The position numbers were made by a program, and so were the translations under genes. Shown in pieces: positions 1 through 11,127 of a DNA stretch of 64,000 nucleotides (positions are counted from its first letter, which is position 1; the number at the start of each line of letters is the position of its first letter). The notes under the pieces are model-generated. The model was not told the DNA's origin, made no database searches, and was given only the letters and a program-made list of their open reading frames with translations. This DNA comes from Rosa chinensis (taxonomy: Eukaryota; Streptophyta; Magnoliopsida; Rosales; Rosaceae): positions 5,756,501-5,820,500 of the forward strand of contig NC_037092.1 of assembly GCF_002994745.2 (NCBI RefSeq), read 5' to 3'.

Positions 1-38
1 ATTTTCTTTTTTAACTTACTCTCCAGAAATAGACCAGG

Positions 39-96
39 ACGCGTGTCAACCAACCACACGGCCACCTTGCCCAAGTTAAACTCTTTATAACATGCA
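39..96 (+). promoter_or_regulatory. LEA copy 1 core promoter: CE3/ABRE-like, TATA and RY motifs
   Basis: ACGCGTGTC at 39-47 matches the core of coupling element CE3 known from ABA-responsive LEA genes. A TATA-like TTTATAA lies at 84-90 and an RY-type CATGCA at 91-96. The same order recurs upstream of the two other LEA copies. Motifs are seen directly; seed/ABA regulation is inference. Confidence 0.5.
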
Positions 97-173
97 AAGG
101 GTGATGAAAAAGAAAAAATATCTGCTCGAGAAACAAAAGAAAGTTACAGAGAAGTAACTTAGCAGTAGCAACA

Positions 174-746
174 ATGGCAGCCAGCAATGTCATCTTCAAC
201 ATCTCGAGGTCACCGTTAACTCAATCCCCGGCTTCACACTCTCTCAGTCCCTCTCTCAAAACCTCCAGGGTTTGCTTTACCTCCGCTTCCAAATTCTCCA
301 AGGTAATTACTCTAGTTAGAGCCACTCCGGCTGAAGTTGAAAGTACCACATGCATTTCATTTTATATTGACGTCTAGCTCTCAAAATTTCAGAGTCGAAA
401 TGCAGCGGAAATGAATAATGACTACTCAAGTTCCCGCCGGGCGTATGACGGAAAGGACTGGTGTACCAAAGCAAAGCCAACCATGGAAGAAGATGTCGAA
501 GATGACAAGCCACTCTTGGAGAAAATTAAGGGGGCAGCGACGGACTACGCGGAAGAAACGATGGAGAACGTAAAAGGAGCATCGGAGACTATATCAGAGA
601 CGACCAAGGAGTATGCAGATGATGCAAAGGAGAAGACAAACGAGGCAGCGGAGACTATAGCGGCCAAGGCGGAGGAGGGGACTAACAAGGTGGCGGAGCC
701 GGAGACGACGGAGAGTGACAGTGAGAATGTCAAGGAGAGTCAGTGA
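174..746 (+). CDS. LEA group 3 (LEA_4-like) protein, tandem copy 1, probably organelle-targeted
   Basis: The gene has two exons, 174-302 and 393-746, with a 90-nt GT-AG intron in phase 0, giving about 160 residues. Exon 1 (43 residues) is rich in Ser, Lys and Arg and has no acidic residue, as in a mitochondrial or plastid transit peptide. Exon 2 starts with the KDW-containing segment shared by all three copies. It continues as alanine-, lysine- and glutamate-rich amphipathic repeats (AKEKTNEAAETI-like), typical of LEA group 3 proteins that protect membranes and enzymes during drying. The start is the first ATG in a context identical to copy 2. This copy is the shortest: the stop at 744-746 lies where homology to copy 2 continues in another frame, in a small local duplication of an AGTGAGAA-GTCAAGGAG unit, so the C-terminus looks truncated by a small indel. 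Family assignment is firm; the compartment is inferred. Confidence 0.8.
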
Positions 747-1077
747 GAAGGTCAAGGAGACGGCAGAGAATATATAATTTGAACTTGTGATCAACATATT
801 TATACATATGGATACATAAGCTTAGCTGCTAGCGCTTACAGTTGAATAAGCAAAGTTAAAGCTTTTGGCTAATACTAGAATTACAAAGTTAAAGCAATCC
901 TCTGAACTTTTTTTTTTTTTTTTGTGGAAATGATGATAAAGAAGATATTTCAATAGTCGTAAAGCTTACAAATTTCTACCAACTTTTTCGAATATATATC
1001 TTGCACAGTGGTGTTCACCTAGTTTTTGAGAGGGTGTTCACCTTGTTAGTTATTAACTAAAGAAACTATATTTAATC
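747..1077. other. 3' flank of LEA copy 1, no gene seen
   Basis: AT-rich 3' flank. The first 80 bases resemble the 3' ends of LEA copies 2 and the relic near 21300 (GGATACATAAGC motif). I see no coding sequence. Confidence 0.5.
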
Positions 1078-2015
1078 GGAAAATGATTTGTGGCCTCAAT
1101 CATGTCACCTACACACATTACCAATTTGTCAAATCATGACATGTAATTTTTGAGAAAAAGACTATCTTATCCTTCCAAAATCTAATGAATTTAAGTTACT
1201 TTGGCTTTCCTCTAAACAAAAATTATTTTAGTTTTTTTATTTTTTCTTTTCATTACTCTCATGCTTAGATTTAAACAACAATTTTTTTTTCTTTAAGAAT
1301 AGAAAAAAATTCATGTAATTCAGTCAATAGATTTGCACATACACTCGATCAATAGATTTGCATAACACATGTATATGAATTCAACCTTTGTTGGGTTCCT
1401 GTAAATTTTAAAAATATAATGTGAAAAATACATATTCATATGATTATATATATTCTTATGTTTATTTTTTTTTTCTCTTTATGTAGCTAGAGTTTACACG
1501 TTATATTTTGAGTTTATTATTTTTTGTTTGTTTTTTCCCTTATATTTAGATTTGTAGAAGATAATTAATTACTAGAATTTTTTCTTACCTCTTAAGTTAG
1601 ACATATGTATTTTCTAAATTCAATTTAATAATGCTATTTTTTTTTGGATGAAATTAATCAATATTTGAAAAGAAAAGTTAATGCCTATTTCTTGACTGAT
1701 GCTATTTGAAAAGAAAAATTATAGAAAAGAATTTAATTAAATGAAGAAAAATATTTGTCAATGAATTTGTAGACATATCTCTTAAATTAATACATATTAA
1801 TTAATAGCTTATCTTTTTTTCCGTCACCTAATTTAATTCATTAATGTAATTGATTCATCCTCTAACATCTAAAAGGAAATTTAAAAGGGTAAAGTTGATA
1901 TTGCAATAGTATGATGTGGCAAGATTTATTATTTAGAATTGAAAATAAAATTTGAATTCGCTTACATGGCATGATATCTAGGATTTGAGGCCACAAATCT
2001 TATATATGATTACCC
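1078..2015. mobile_element. Non-autonomous Mutator-like element (938 bp)
   Basis: A perfect 15-bp inverted repeat (GATTTGTGGCCTCAA) occurs at 1085-1099 and 1985-1999. Outside it lies a 9-bp direct repeat TATTTAATC at 1069-1077 and 2016-2024, the target duplication length of Mutator-like elements. Placing the ends beside the TSD gives G-rich termini of unequal length, so one end may carry a small deletion. The interior is AT-rich and has no ORF. Confidence 0.65.
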
Positions 2016-2482
2016 TATTTAATCACTTTTGGTGTAAATCCAACGGTTGAAAATAAAACAACTTAACATAAAAATAATTATTTTCACTATTGGATTTATA
2101 TTCAAGGGTGGTTGAACATATTTTTCTTTGTGATAGTAGTTATATGGTACACCAATTAAGTGACAATCATACAAAAATAAAACTAAGATGATGATGATGA
2201 TGATTGATGGTAGTAGTGGTGGTGGTGGTATTAATAGTAGTAGTAGGAGCAGATAATAATAATAAATTGTGCCAGATAAAAAAATAAAAACATTAACAAA
2301 AAAGGAATTACTTTGATAAAGCTGACCAATAATGAAATCAATTTCAAAGAACTAAAAGTATTCTCTTGCAAATTTTTCTAGCAGAAGTGACGGATGCAGA
2401 GCTTAAAAACATCTAAGTTTGTGAAAAGTTAAAAATTATGAGGTAATTTTGTAATGCACAGCCAGCACAGGTATGAGTTTGC

Positions 2483-2523
<41 letters not shown>

Positions 2524-2682
2524 ACTACAGTAAATTAAATTATAATTTGCTTGAATAAATATATAAATAATATTTAAACAAAGTATATAACACACTAACT
2601 AGAGCAAAATGACCAGACTAGTAACTTAATAAGGGCTGAGAATGTGAACTATATATATATATATATTCTACATTGGATGAAT
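2016..2682. other. AT-rich spacer with short trinucleotide and dinucleotide repeats
   Basis: Contains GAT/GGT/AGT-type trinucleotide runs near 2188-2260 and a compound AT/GT microsatellite. No gene recognised. It ends at the TGAAT target site of the Copia element. Confidence 0.5.
2483..2522. repeat. Compound (AT)10(GT)10 microsatellite
   Basis: Alternating AT from 2483 to about 2502 is followed directly by GT to 2522, a pure compound dinucleotide repeat. Confidence 0.9.
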
Positions 2683-2896
2683 TGTTAAAGTAAAATGACA
2701 ATTAGAATTGGTCTACTCATTTCATTTCATAGTCCCTTTATATAGGGATAGAGTTACAACGGAAATATTAATTACATTAAATACATTGAATGCTGATTGA
2801 TTTATAATTGTGATGATTGATAGTAATCACTGATTCCTTGATTCCCTCTCCGTCAGTTGTTTTGACGAAGGCACACAATATGTTTTTCCTTTAACA
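2683..2896 (-). repeat. Copia 3' LTR (214 bp)
   Basis: Starts TGTTAAAG and ends CTTTAACA. Differs from its partner by a handful of substitutions plus a variable stretch in the first 20 bases. Left TSD TGAAT immediately precedes it. Confidence 0.9.
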
Positions 2897-3101
2897 CTCC
2901 CCCTTGTGCCAAGTCAAAGACGAAATGGTGCATGAGTTGTTGCCTCACTAAAAACCTTGCCAAGTAACAATAAAAACCCTGTGGGACAAAAATACACCTT
3001 GGTCGAAGGAAAAGGGCACAATGCACCTTCTACATTTGAGAATGACATGTGTGTGTTAGACTCCCCCTGACGTCTACACTTCCCCCTAATCTTTACATTA
3101 A

Positions 3102-4839
3102 TCAAGTGAGCTTGGAAAGTCTTTGCATTCCTATGCTTTTCACATGTTTCTCAACTGTGGCCTTAGGCAGTGATTTGGTGAACAAATCTGCCACATTCTC
3201 CTCAGACCTTACTTGATTCACTTGAATCTTGAGGAGGGTATGTTGTTGCTGATTGTAGGAAAACTTTGCCGATATGTGTTTTGTATTATCCCCTTGATAT
3301 ATCTTAGCTTCATCTGTTCGATGCAAGCTGCATTATCTTCATAAATGCAAGTAAGCTCTTCAGTGGTTGAACTCAAACCACTAGTCCCTCGAATATGTGT
3401 GATGATAGCTCTTAACCATACACACTCATGAACCGCCCCATGTGGAGCAATGATCTCTAAGTGGTTCGAGGAGGTAGCCACAAGGGTTTGCTTGGTTGAT
3501 ATCCAAGATATCGCCGTGTTCCCAATGGTAAATACATAACCAGTTTGGGAACGATCTTTATGTGGGTCAGAGAGGTACCCAGTATCAGCAAAACCAACCA
3601 AAATGTTATTTGGCGTTTCGGTGTAGTGAGTGGCGCTCTCGCCATCAACATTTTCTTTAGAGATTGCAGTTCCATCTACGATCCCTCTTATCTCTCTGTA
3701 GGGAAAGAACAGTCCCAAGTCAATGGTCCCTTTTAGGTATCGAAGATATTCTTGATACCATTCCAATGACGCTGCGTTGGCGTTGAGCTAAATCTAGCTA
3801 ACAAGTTCACTGAGAATGCAATGTCTGGTCGAGTAAATTGGGCTAAGTACAATAATGAGCCTATTGCACTTAGATAGGGAATTTCAGCTCCCAACACTTG
3901 TTCGTCATCTTCCTTTAGACGAAATGGATCTTTCCTTGCATCCAAACTTCGACCGATCATGGGAGTGCTAGCAGGATGTGCTTTGTCCATGTTATATCGC
4001 CTGACTTTTAGACATATGCAGACTGGTGGATTAATATTCCACAAACTCGGTGTTCTAGTTCAAGGCCTAGATAGAATCGAGTTTTCTCAAGGTCCTTTAT
4101 CTCAAATTCGGATTTCAAGTAGCTCGCGGTTTCTCTTATTTCATCAAGAGTACCAGTTATGTTCATATCATCGACATATACTACTACAATTGCAAATCCG
4201 GAACTTGTTTTCTTTATGAATACCCAGGGACATAATTCATCGTTCTTATATCCCTTCCCAATCAAGTAGTCACTTAGACGGGTATACCACATCCGCCTGG
4301 ATTGTTTTAATCCGTAAAGTGAGCGTTTCAACCTAGTTGCAAATGCACTCCATGGTTTAGAGTCACTTGGCTTGGGTAATGTAAGGCCATCAGGCACTTT
4401 CTTATATATCTCTGAATCTAGATCCCCAGACAGATATGCAATAACCACATCTATGAGCTGCATTTCCAGTCCTTTGGAAACTACTAAGCTAACTAAGTAG
4501 CGGAACGTTATAACATCCATTTTTGGGAGAGAATGTCTCCTCGTAGTCAATTCCAGGGCGTTGTGAGAAACCTTGCGCCACAAGGCGAGCCTTGTACCTT
4601 AGGACTTCATTCTTCTCATTACGCTTTCTGACAAAGGTCCATTTATGTCCTACAGGCTTTACACTTGGTGGGGTTAGCACTACCGGACCAAATACCTGTC
4701 TCTTTGTCAGAGAATCTAATTCTACCTGGATTGATTCATTCCATTTAGGCCAATCTGCTCTTTGTTGACATTTTTCAACAGAGCGTGGTTCGATATCATC
4801 GTGCACTATGATTCCTTGAGCAACAGTATATATCATCAA
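3102..4839 (-). pseudogene. Copia reverse transcriptase and RNase H region (frameshifted)
   Basis: Four overlapping - strand reading frames together cover the Copia RT and RNase H. The RT start at 4489-4839 includes the family's KARLVAQGF motif. The frame at 4008-4583 includes the catalytic YVDD box and the GLKQS segment. The frame at 3733-4044 covers the IGSLLYLA connection. The RNase H frames at 3218-3766 and 3102-3326 include SISW/ATSS-type and YEDNAAC motifs. Frame changes near 4500, 4020, 3750 and 3320 show it cannot make one polyprotein. It belongs to the element at 2683-9828. Confidence 0.85.
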
Positions 4840-5561
4840 TGTGTATGGAAGATATTTCTATCAACTCATACGCACTCTCGTAATCCTTTGAGATTTCTTT
4901 GTTCTCTGGAATCATTTCAACATCGGAGCGTCCTCCAGTATTGATTCATGGACATAACTATAATCAGAGATAATCTCATGAGAGGGATTCTATACATTGA
5001 TGATTGGTTTGTGCCTTACTCACCCTCTTCTTCCTTGGGTGAGTGTCAATCGAACCAAGTGACCTCCCCCTCTTCCTTGGGGAGCCACGACCTCAACCAC
5101 ACCTCCACTAAGTGCGGTTGCAGTGCCTCTATCTGCGGCACCGTGCCCCTTGTTGGGGACTTCTAACCTTGCAGGCACATTTGCAGCTGATATATGTGAT
5201 TTCGTCACTTTTGCGATATCAGTAAACGTATCAGGAATCGAATCTGCTATGTTCTGAAGATCGATTATTCTTTTCACTTCACTTTCACTTTGTGAAGTGC
5301 GGGAATCAAAATGAGATAGAGTGGGGACAAACCACGACAATTCCTGTCGTTCCCTTGGAAAATCCTTTTCCTATCTCCCCCTAACGACGGGAAGACTATC
5401 TCATCAAAGTGACAGTCCGCAAATTTAGCGGTAAAGAGATCCCCTGTCAAGGTTTCCAAATAGCGGATAATTGTTGGGGATTCGTATCCAACATAAATAC
5501 TTAATCGTCTCTGAGGACCCATTTTGGTGCGCTGTGGGGGTGCAATAGGCACATATACTGC
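4840..5561 (-). pseudogene. Copia integrase C-terminal/linker region (degenerate)
   Basis: Lies between integrase and RT of the Copia element. The frame at 5274-5552 carries a GPQRRLSIYVGYESPTIIRY-like stretch, the family's post-integrase segment. The frame at 5020-5340 continues with low-complexity linker. The two are out of frame with each other and with their neighbours. Confidence 0.7.
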
Positions 5562-6560
5562 TCAACCAAATATGCGTAAGTGTGAAGTGTCAGGCTCATA
5601 TCCAGTTACCAACTGGTACGCAGAAAATGGTTGGCTAGCTATGGGTCTGAAACGAATAAGTAAAGCTGCGTGCAATATTGCATAACCCCATGCAGATATA
5701 GGCAGATTGGTGCGCATAACCAATGCCCTAGCCACCATCTGTAGCCTTTTGATGGTGGCTTCTGCGAGACCATTTTGTGTATGCACATAGGGTACAGGAT
5801 GCTCTACATCGATCCAAATAGATATGCAATAATCATCAAATGCTTTTGATGTAAACTCTCCAGCATTATCAAGCCTTATAGACTTGATAGGGTGGTCAGG
5901 GTGGTGAGCCCTTAAACGTATAATCTGTGCCAGGAGTATTGCAGCATTTCTTGTGGACAATAAAACGACATGTGACCAGATTGTCGAAGCATCCACCAGA
6001 GCCGTAAAGTACTTGAATGGTCGGCATTTTGGATGGATAGGTCCACAGACATCTCTTTGTATCCTTTGTAAGAATGGAATGTTTTGGTTTGTATCTTTAG
6101 CATAGGAAGGTCTCGATCCTGTTTTTGCTAAAGAGCAGGCTTTGCAAAATGAGTGATGTGCCTTTGAAATAGTCAATGAGGCATAATGGGAGGGAGGTAG
6201 TGCTTTTGAGCAATCCTAGAACCGACACCTTGCAGTGTGGCGGATTTTTCTCCCATTTTTCACTCGAAAGAAGGGATGTCCGTGTGAGTTCTTGAAAAAT
6301 ACGGATCATCATGTCACGACCTCGGTGCCATAGGCGGTCATGCAAAAGCCTGTATGAGTCAGTGTCCCACATTTCATTGTTGGTGACAGTATAGGATTCA
6401 ATGATCAGAATCGTAGTGAGGTACAGTCCACTAAATTGACTCATAAGTTTCTCTAAGATGTGTTTCCTTCCACAGTCATTAGATGTAATATCAAGGTATT
6501 CAGTTCCATTCTCACGGTGTGTTTTTACATGATAACCGTTGGCACAAATTGCTTTGAAAC
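5562..6560 (-). pseudogene. Copia pre-integrase and integrase region (frameshifted)
   Basis: The frame at 6097-6444 carries the gag-pre-integrase signature (LLHDRLWHRGRDMMIRIF, where the family usually has LGHPGRDM). The frame at 5562-6176 holds the integrase core: an HX-CKAC zinc-binding remnant, then aspartates in VDAS and RLDNAGEF and the glutamate in NGLAEATIK, consistent with a DDE triad. A frameshift near 6170 and substitutions at usually conserved positions (W for G in the HRLGHPG motif) mark decay. The sequence upstream to about 6560 still matches the family in broken frames. Confidence 0.8.
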
Positions 6561-6953
6561 ATTAACAAGGTTCGATTAGCTCTTGGTGCATACAGAGCGT
6601 TTTTGACTTTAAATATATCTCAGATTCTTTAGAGTAATTTTATTTGCGTAGAATGATATTCTTTTCATTCTAATAATTTTTCTCTTTTCTAGATGTATTG
6701 CTTTACATCTTTGTAGTGCTATTTCGAACCAGGTAAATATGTGTATAGAAATAAATTTGAATAAATTCAGTGCTTTAGAATAAAATTCAAAATTTATTAA
6801 TAAGCCAACGATAATCAAATCAAGGTCTTGTTTAGAAATCTTATTCATCAATCCATGATTGAAAATAAACTTTAAGACCAAAACAATAGTCTAAGTAAAA
6901 GTGGGGCATTATGCCTTCACAACTGTCTTTGGAAAATAAATAGATAAAGCAGG
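6561..6953 (-). other. AT-rich segment where the Copia protease should lie
   Basis: The gag frame stops at 6954 and recognisable pol resumes near 6600. In related elements the protease (D-S/T-G motif) sits here. I see only AT-rich sequence with no protease motif, so this segment was probably deleted or replaced. Confidence 0.5.
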
Positions 6954-8026
6954 TCAGTCAAAATCTAGTGCATCCATTGACTGAGCAAGTTCCTTGTTGC
7001 TATTGAGGTCTGCAATTGTGAGGTTGACATTTGGGTCATGGCCTCTTTCTTCCATATAGTGAGTTTCTTGTTCTTTAGACTCCCTATATCTCTTGTAATT
7101 GGCTGCTACTCTGTTGCTTGCTTGGCAGTTCTTGTACCAATGCCCAATGATTCCACACCTATAGCATGGTTCATTACCAACTCTATTCTGTTTGACTGAA
7201 GGGCTCTTAGGTACCCTTTGCACCTTGTTTCCATGACCACTAGGGCCAGCACCACCATCTTTGCCCCATACATTGGGAGGGCCTCCACGGCCCATATAAT
7301 GACCCCCATGTCCCTTGCCACGTGGTGCATTATTGCCACGTTGGTAGGTATCAGCATGTCCAACCCCTTTTGCATTGGGGTTCTGTCCACCTTTCACTTT
7401 GCCATAATTAGCCTCAGGAATTTTCTTTGTCCCAAAAGGCCTGGCATTGTTGTTCAAAAGAACCTCATTATACCTCTCAGCCACTTGCAGTAGGTTGATC
7501 AGCTTGTTGAAGGTTGTGATTCTTTTGTTATCATACTCCAGCCTATACTGGTTCGCTAGTATGATTGCTGAAGTAGGAAAAGTGGAAAGAGTCTTCTGGA
7601 TCATATCATCTTCTGTGATTTCCCTTCCACAGAAATTTAGACGTGCCTTTAGGCTCAACATGTCCTTGTTGAAGTCATTGACCCTTTTGTAGTCAAGCAA
7701 GCGGATTTCATTCCACTGAATGGTCAGTTCTGGGAGCAAGGTGTCATGAATGTTCCCAAAACGTCCCTTAAGGGCATCCCATCCCATAGTTCTTTGGGTG
7801 TCTTCAACTGAAGGTATTCCCAGCGGAGGCTAGGATCAATATGTCGCCTCAGAAACATTAAGGCATTTGCTTTCACCTTATCAGACGGTCCATTGTCTTT
7901 GGGGTCGGTAATGGTGGCAGTGTAATCTCTTGCCACAAAGGCAGTTTCTACATCGGAAACCCAACGGTGGTACTCAAGTCCGTCTGAGTCCAAAATGTCA
8001 AACTCAGGTCGAGTTGGATCAGCCAT
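6954..8026 (-). pseudogene. Copia gag, one frameshift
   Basis: The frame at 7724-8026 begins MADPTRPEFDILDSDGL, the usual start of this gag type, and breaks near 7785. The frame at 6954-7787 resumes at the conserved WDALKGRF segment and runs to the stop. The second part contains a CCHC zinc knuckle (CYRCGIIGHWYKNC, CX2CX4HX4C) at about residues 210-223 of that frame. A single small indel separates the two frames. Gag packages the element RNA in cytoplasmic particles. Confidence 0.85.
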
Positions 8027-9615
8027 CTACATAAACAAGAGAGAAGAAATAAATTACGCAGTCATAAAGACATCCACGTGAATTATTTTCCAAACGTATG
8101 AATTAGATTTCAAGACCAAGATTCGTAATGGTCACATTTTTTTCGATGCTATGTGAAAATACTTTATCACAGTAAGTGTGTGTATAATGCGCATGAATTT
8201 TCATTATCATGGCCAAACAGTATTGATATGTTGCATTAAAAATAATCATAGCACATTTAAAATATAGCATATAAAAAAATAAACTACATGGCATGCTTAA
8301 ATTTCACAAATATACAACAAATTATATACTACACATAATAATAGCAATAATATAGCATGCGTAAAATAAAATATAAATAATAGCATAATTAAAGTCATGC
8401 TTAGGAATAACTATATTTATTTACGCTAAAATTCACAAAACATGCTCATAATTGCATAAATAATATATAACAAAATATATATGGCATGTTCAAAATAAAG
8501 TATAAACTATAGCATAATTGAAACATGCTTAAACATAATTATTTAAAACATAAATAACAAGGCATGCTGTAAGAGGATTAATATTATCGAACAAAACATG
8601 CTTAATAACAAACTATAATAAAAGCATAAACAATAAAGTATAAAGCATGCTTTGTTAAAATCATAAAATAAAATAAAGAAAACATACTTGATTTCGAGAA
8701 AATAAAACAATCCTAGCACACGCGCGTGTTGATGCAGGCGTGCGTAGCGATGTTTTTGGGCTTGAGAAAAAACGGTGTTTGCTTCCTCTTTTTTTTTTTT
8801 TCAACAATGGGCCACAAAACCCTTTTTGTTTTTTTTTTTTTAATTGCTTTCTCTCTTTTTTTCTCTCTGGGCCGCAGGCCTGTTTTTTTTTTTTTTTGTC
8901 TGGGCCACAAGGCCTGTTTCTGTTTTTTTTTGTCTTAGGCCGCAAGGCTTGTTTCCTTTTTTTCTCTGGGCCGGTTCTTTGGGCCAGGTCCCCTTTTTTT
9001 TTTCTCTCTCTTTTTTTTCTTTTTTTTCGCCAAGTCACCTTCTTTGTTTTTTTTTTTTTTCTTCCTTCTTTCTCTCTCTTCGCGTCTTCTTCTTCCTACA
9101 GGTTCTTTGTTTGCAGGTTGGCTAGCTGGCGAAAGATGAGGCCGGCTGTGGGGCTTCGTGGCCGGGAAGGATGAGGCCGGCTGTGGGATCGAGTGGGAAG
9201 GCCGCCGGATCGAGATGGAGGCCGGTCTTGACGGGACTGTGTTGCGCAGCTCACGGCCTGGTGCGCTGGGATCGGTCGGCCGCTGGGATTGGGATCGGTC
9301 GGCGGCTGAGATTGGGCAGCAGCTAGGCGGGATCTGCGCAGCGGTTGCTAGGCTCGGTGTGGGATCCGCGCAAGCGGGTTGTGAGGCCGGAGAGGCAGAG
9401 GTGAGCGGCCACGCTAGGCAGGGCTGACCAGCGAGGTGAGGCCGGTGATGTAGACTGGAAATTTTTTTTTTTTTTGACAGGTTGGGATCTGCTGTAGGCG
9501 GCAGAAAAGAAAAAAAAATATTTTTTCTTCTAGGATTTTTTTTTTTTCTTGGACGAAAAGAAATTGGAAAGCTAGGATTTTTTCTTGGTTATTGGCTCTG
9601 AGCATGCTGATAACG
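8027..9615 (-). other. Copia 5' leader: AT-rich repeats then pyrimidine-rich tract
   Basis: Long untranslated leader between the 5' LTR and gag. 8040-8700 is AT-rich with recurring GCATGC and AGCATAATT words. 8780-9090 is a T/C-rich tract, and 9120-9430 is GC-rich. Frames through the tract give only Lys/Arg/Pro or Phe-rich low-complexity products, and I do not call them genes. Confidence 0.6.
8866..8990. repeat. Degenerate minisatellite in the Copia leader
   Basis: A unit of about 30-40 bp, made of a GGGCCGCAAGGCCTGTTT-like core followed by a T-run and TCTC, recurs at least four times between 8866 and 8990 with varying T-run length. Confidence 0.6.
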
Positions 9616-9828
9616 TGTTAAAGTAAAAATGGATTTGAATTGGTCTACTCATTTCATTTCATAGTCCCTTTATATAGGGATAGAGTTACAACGGAAATAT
9701 TAATTACATTAAATACATTGAATGCTGATTGATTTATAATTGTGTTGATTGATGGTAATCACTGATTCCTTGATTCCTTCTCCGTCAGTTGCTTTGACGA
9801 AGGCACACAATATGTTTTTCCTTTAACA
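9616..9828 (-). repeat. Copia 5' LTR (213 bp)
   Basis: Starts TGTTAAAG and ends CTTTAACA, and is followed by the right TSD TGAAT (9829-9833). The adjacent internal sequence, read on the - strand, begins CGTTATCAGCATGCTC, a primer-binding-site position, although it is not the usual initiator-Met complement. Confidence 0.9.
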
Positions 9829-10084
9829 TGAATATAATTTTGCCCAAGGACTTGGGTCTCTCCATGCATCATCAAATTAGTCTTCTAAGCTCAAATTACC
9901 TTATTATGAGTATTAGCAATATGTTAGGTTATAACCACAATGATATATCAGACCAAAAAAAAAAATACCACAATGATATCAAACATATATGGTATTGTTT
10001 TAAATTAATCACTTGATTGAATTCACTGTGAACATACTCAATGAAGTTATCAACGCTAGCTAGTATGGTTCTAAACTTAATCAC

Positions 10085-10600
10085 CTGCGTCTGGGAAGCG
10101 TCTTTGCTTGGCAGAGGTGCATTTGCTGGAGTTCTTTGGTGAGGGCTTGGTGGAGGTCCCCATTACTGCTATTGGGAAGGTTCCAAAGAAAAGAGGTCGT
10201 CCTCATGGTCATCGGAATAAACCGAAGTCTGTGAAGAAGCTAAAGGTGAACACCCTCTCCCAAGAGGGTTAGGGTAGCAGCCCTACACTATCAAAGGCGG
10301 AAGCTTTGCTATGATGTTTGCAGAGATGTACACCAAGATAGTCTTAGGCGTCGATATGCTTCATGTCAGTTGTTCTGTTTGGTATGGTGTAGGTCTGTGT
10401 TCTTTCTTTTTCTGCTTTTATTTTTTGTTTTGGTTCTTTAGTTTGGTTTTTTGCTTTTGGCTTTGAATAATTTTATTTGGGCTTTGAGATATAATACGAG
10501 GGATTCTTGGATCTCTCTAACTTGACGGAGAGGCGTTGTCGATTTGTAACGGAACCTCATTCCGCTTCCCTCTTAAAAAAAAAAAAAAAAAAAAAAAAAA
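10085..10600 (+). mobile_element. 5'-truncated LINE-like retroposon with poly(A) tail
   Basis: A 26-nt A-run at 10575-10600 ends a segment that holds an open frame (about 10100-10272) with an AT-hook-like KKRGRPHGHRNKPK stretch. This stretch resembles the C-terminal part of LINE-associated DUF4283-type proteins. I found no clear target duplication, so the 5' boundary is approximate. It could instead be a processed pseudogene of a DUF4283 gene. Confidence 0.5.
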
Positions 10601-10960
10601 GGTACAAGGAAATAGTGTTGTCCTATCACTAACGTGAGCAGTGTCCTTAAGTTGACACTTTGTCACACCCGTATTCCTTAATGTAATTCTAGATTAAAAA
10701 AAAACAGAGAGAGAGACAATGTACAATCCCTCCATTGGTGTACGGGGTTGCTAAACCCATTGGGCCGGTCTCACCCCTAGGCTAGTAGATATCGTGTTAG
10801 ATGTCGACATGGATTTTCGGTTATACCTGTACATGGATATTGGCTGTACCTGTACATGGATTAATGCCCACACAAAATAGATGCCAAATTGGAAATGATC
10901 TAGCCGACACAGTAGGCTGTGCGGATCAAAACGTTCCAAATTTTCTTTTAGACTTTCTCT
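10601..10960. other. Spacer upstream of LEA copy 2
   Basis: No gene seen. A short duplicated word (CTGTACATGGAT) occurs twice near 10828-10862. From about 10865 the sequence resembles the distal promoter of LEA copy 3 (shared GCGGATCAAAACG-like stretch), marking the edge of the duplicated unit. Confidence 0.4.
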
Positions 10961-11034
10961 CCGGGACTGGACCAGGACATGTGTCAACCTCTATCACTGC
11001 CACCTTGCGCTCGTTAAGCTCTTTATAACATGCA
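10961..11034 (+). promoter_or_regulatory. LEA copy 2 core promoter
   Basis: Aligns with the copy 1 promoter: GGACCAGGAC, then the CE3 position now reading ACATGTGTC (10978-10986) instead of ACGCGTGTC, then TTTATAA (11022-11028) and CATGCA (11029-11034). The CG-to-AT change at the CE3 core distinguishes this copy. Confidence 0.5.
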
Positions 11035-11127
11035 AAGGGTGATGAAGAAGTAAACCATCTATTTATTCAGAGACAAAAGAAAGAAAGCCAGAAAGTAAAT
11101 AGAGCAGCACACAGCGCATTTACAAGA

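Larger units (their letters stand above)
2683..9828 (-). mobile_element. Ty1/Copia LTR retrotransposon, complete ends but degenerate coding region
   Basis: Two direct LTRs (2683-2896 and 9616-9828) start TGTTAAAG and end CTTTAACA. The element is flanked by a 5-bp target duplication TGAAT (2678-2682 and 9829-9833). On the - strand the order is gag, integrase, reverse transcriptase, RNase H, the Copia order. A purine-rich tract (reverse complement of CTCCCCCTTG at 2897-2906) abuts the 3' LTR. The coding region has several frameshifts, and the protease segment between gag and the pre-integrase domain is not recognisable, so the copy cannot be autonomous. It lies between LEA copies 1 and 2. Confidence 0.92.

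Noticed and set aside
8661..9174. Long overlapping frames on both strands (Lys/Arg-rich and Phe-rich)
   Set aside because: They follow T/C-rich low-complexity sequence in the Copia leader and have no domain.
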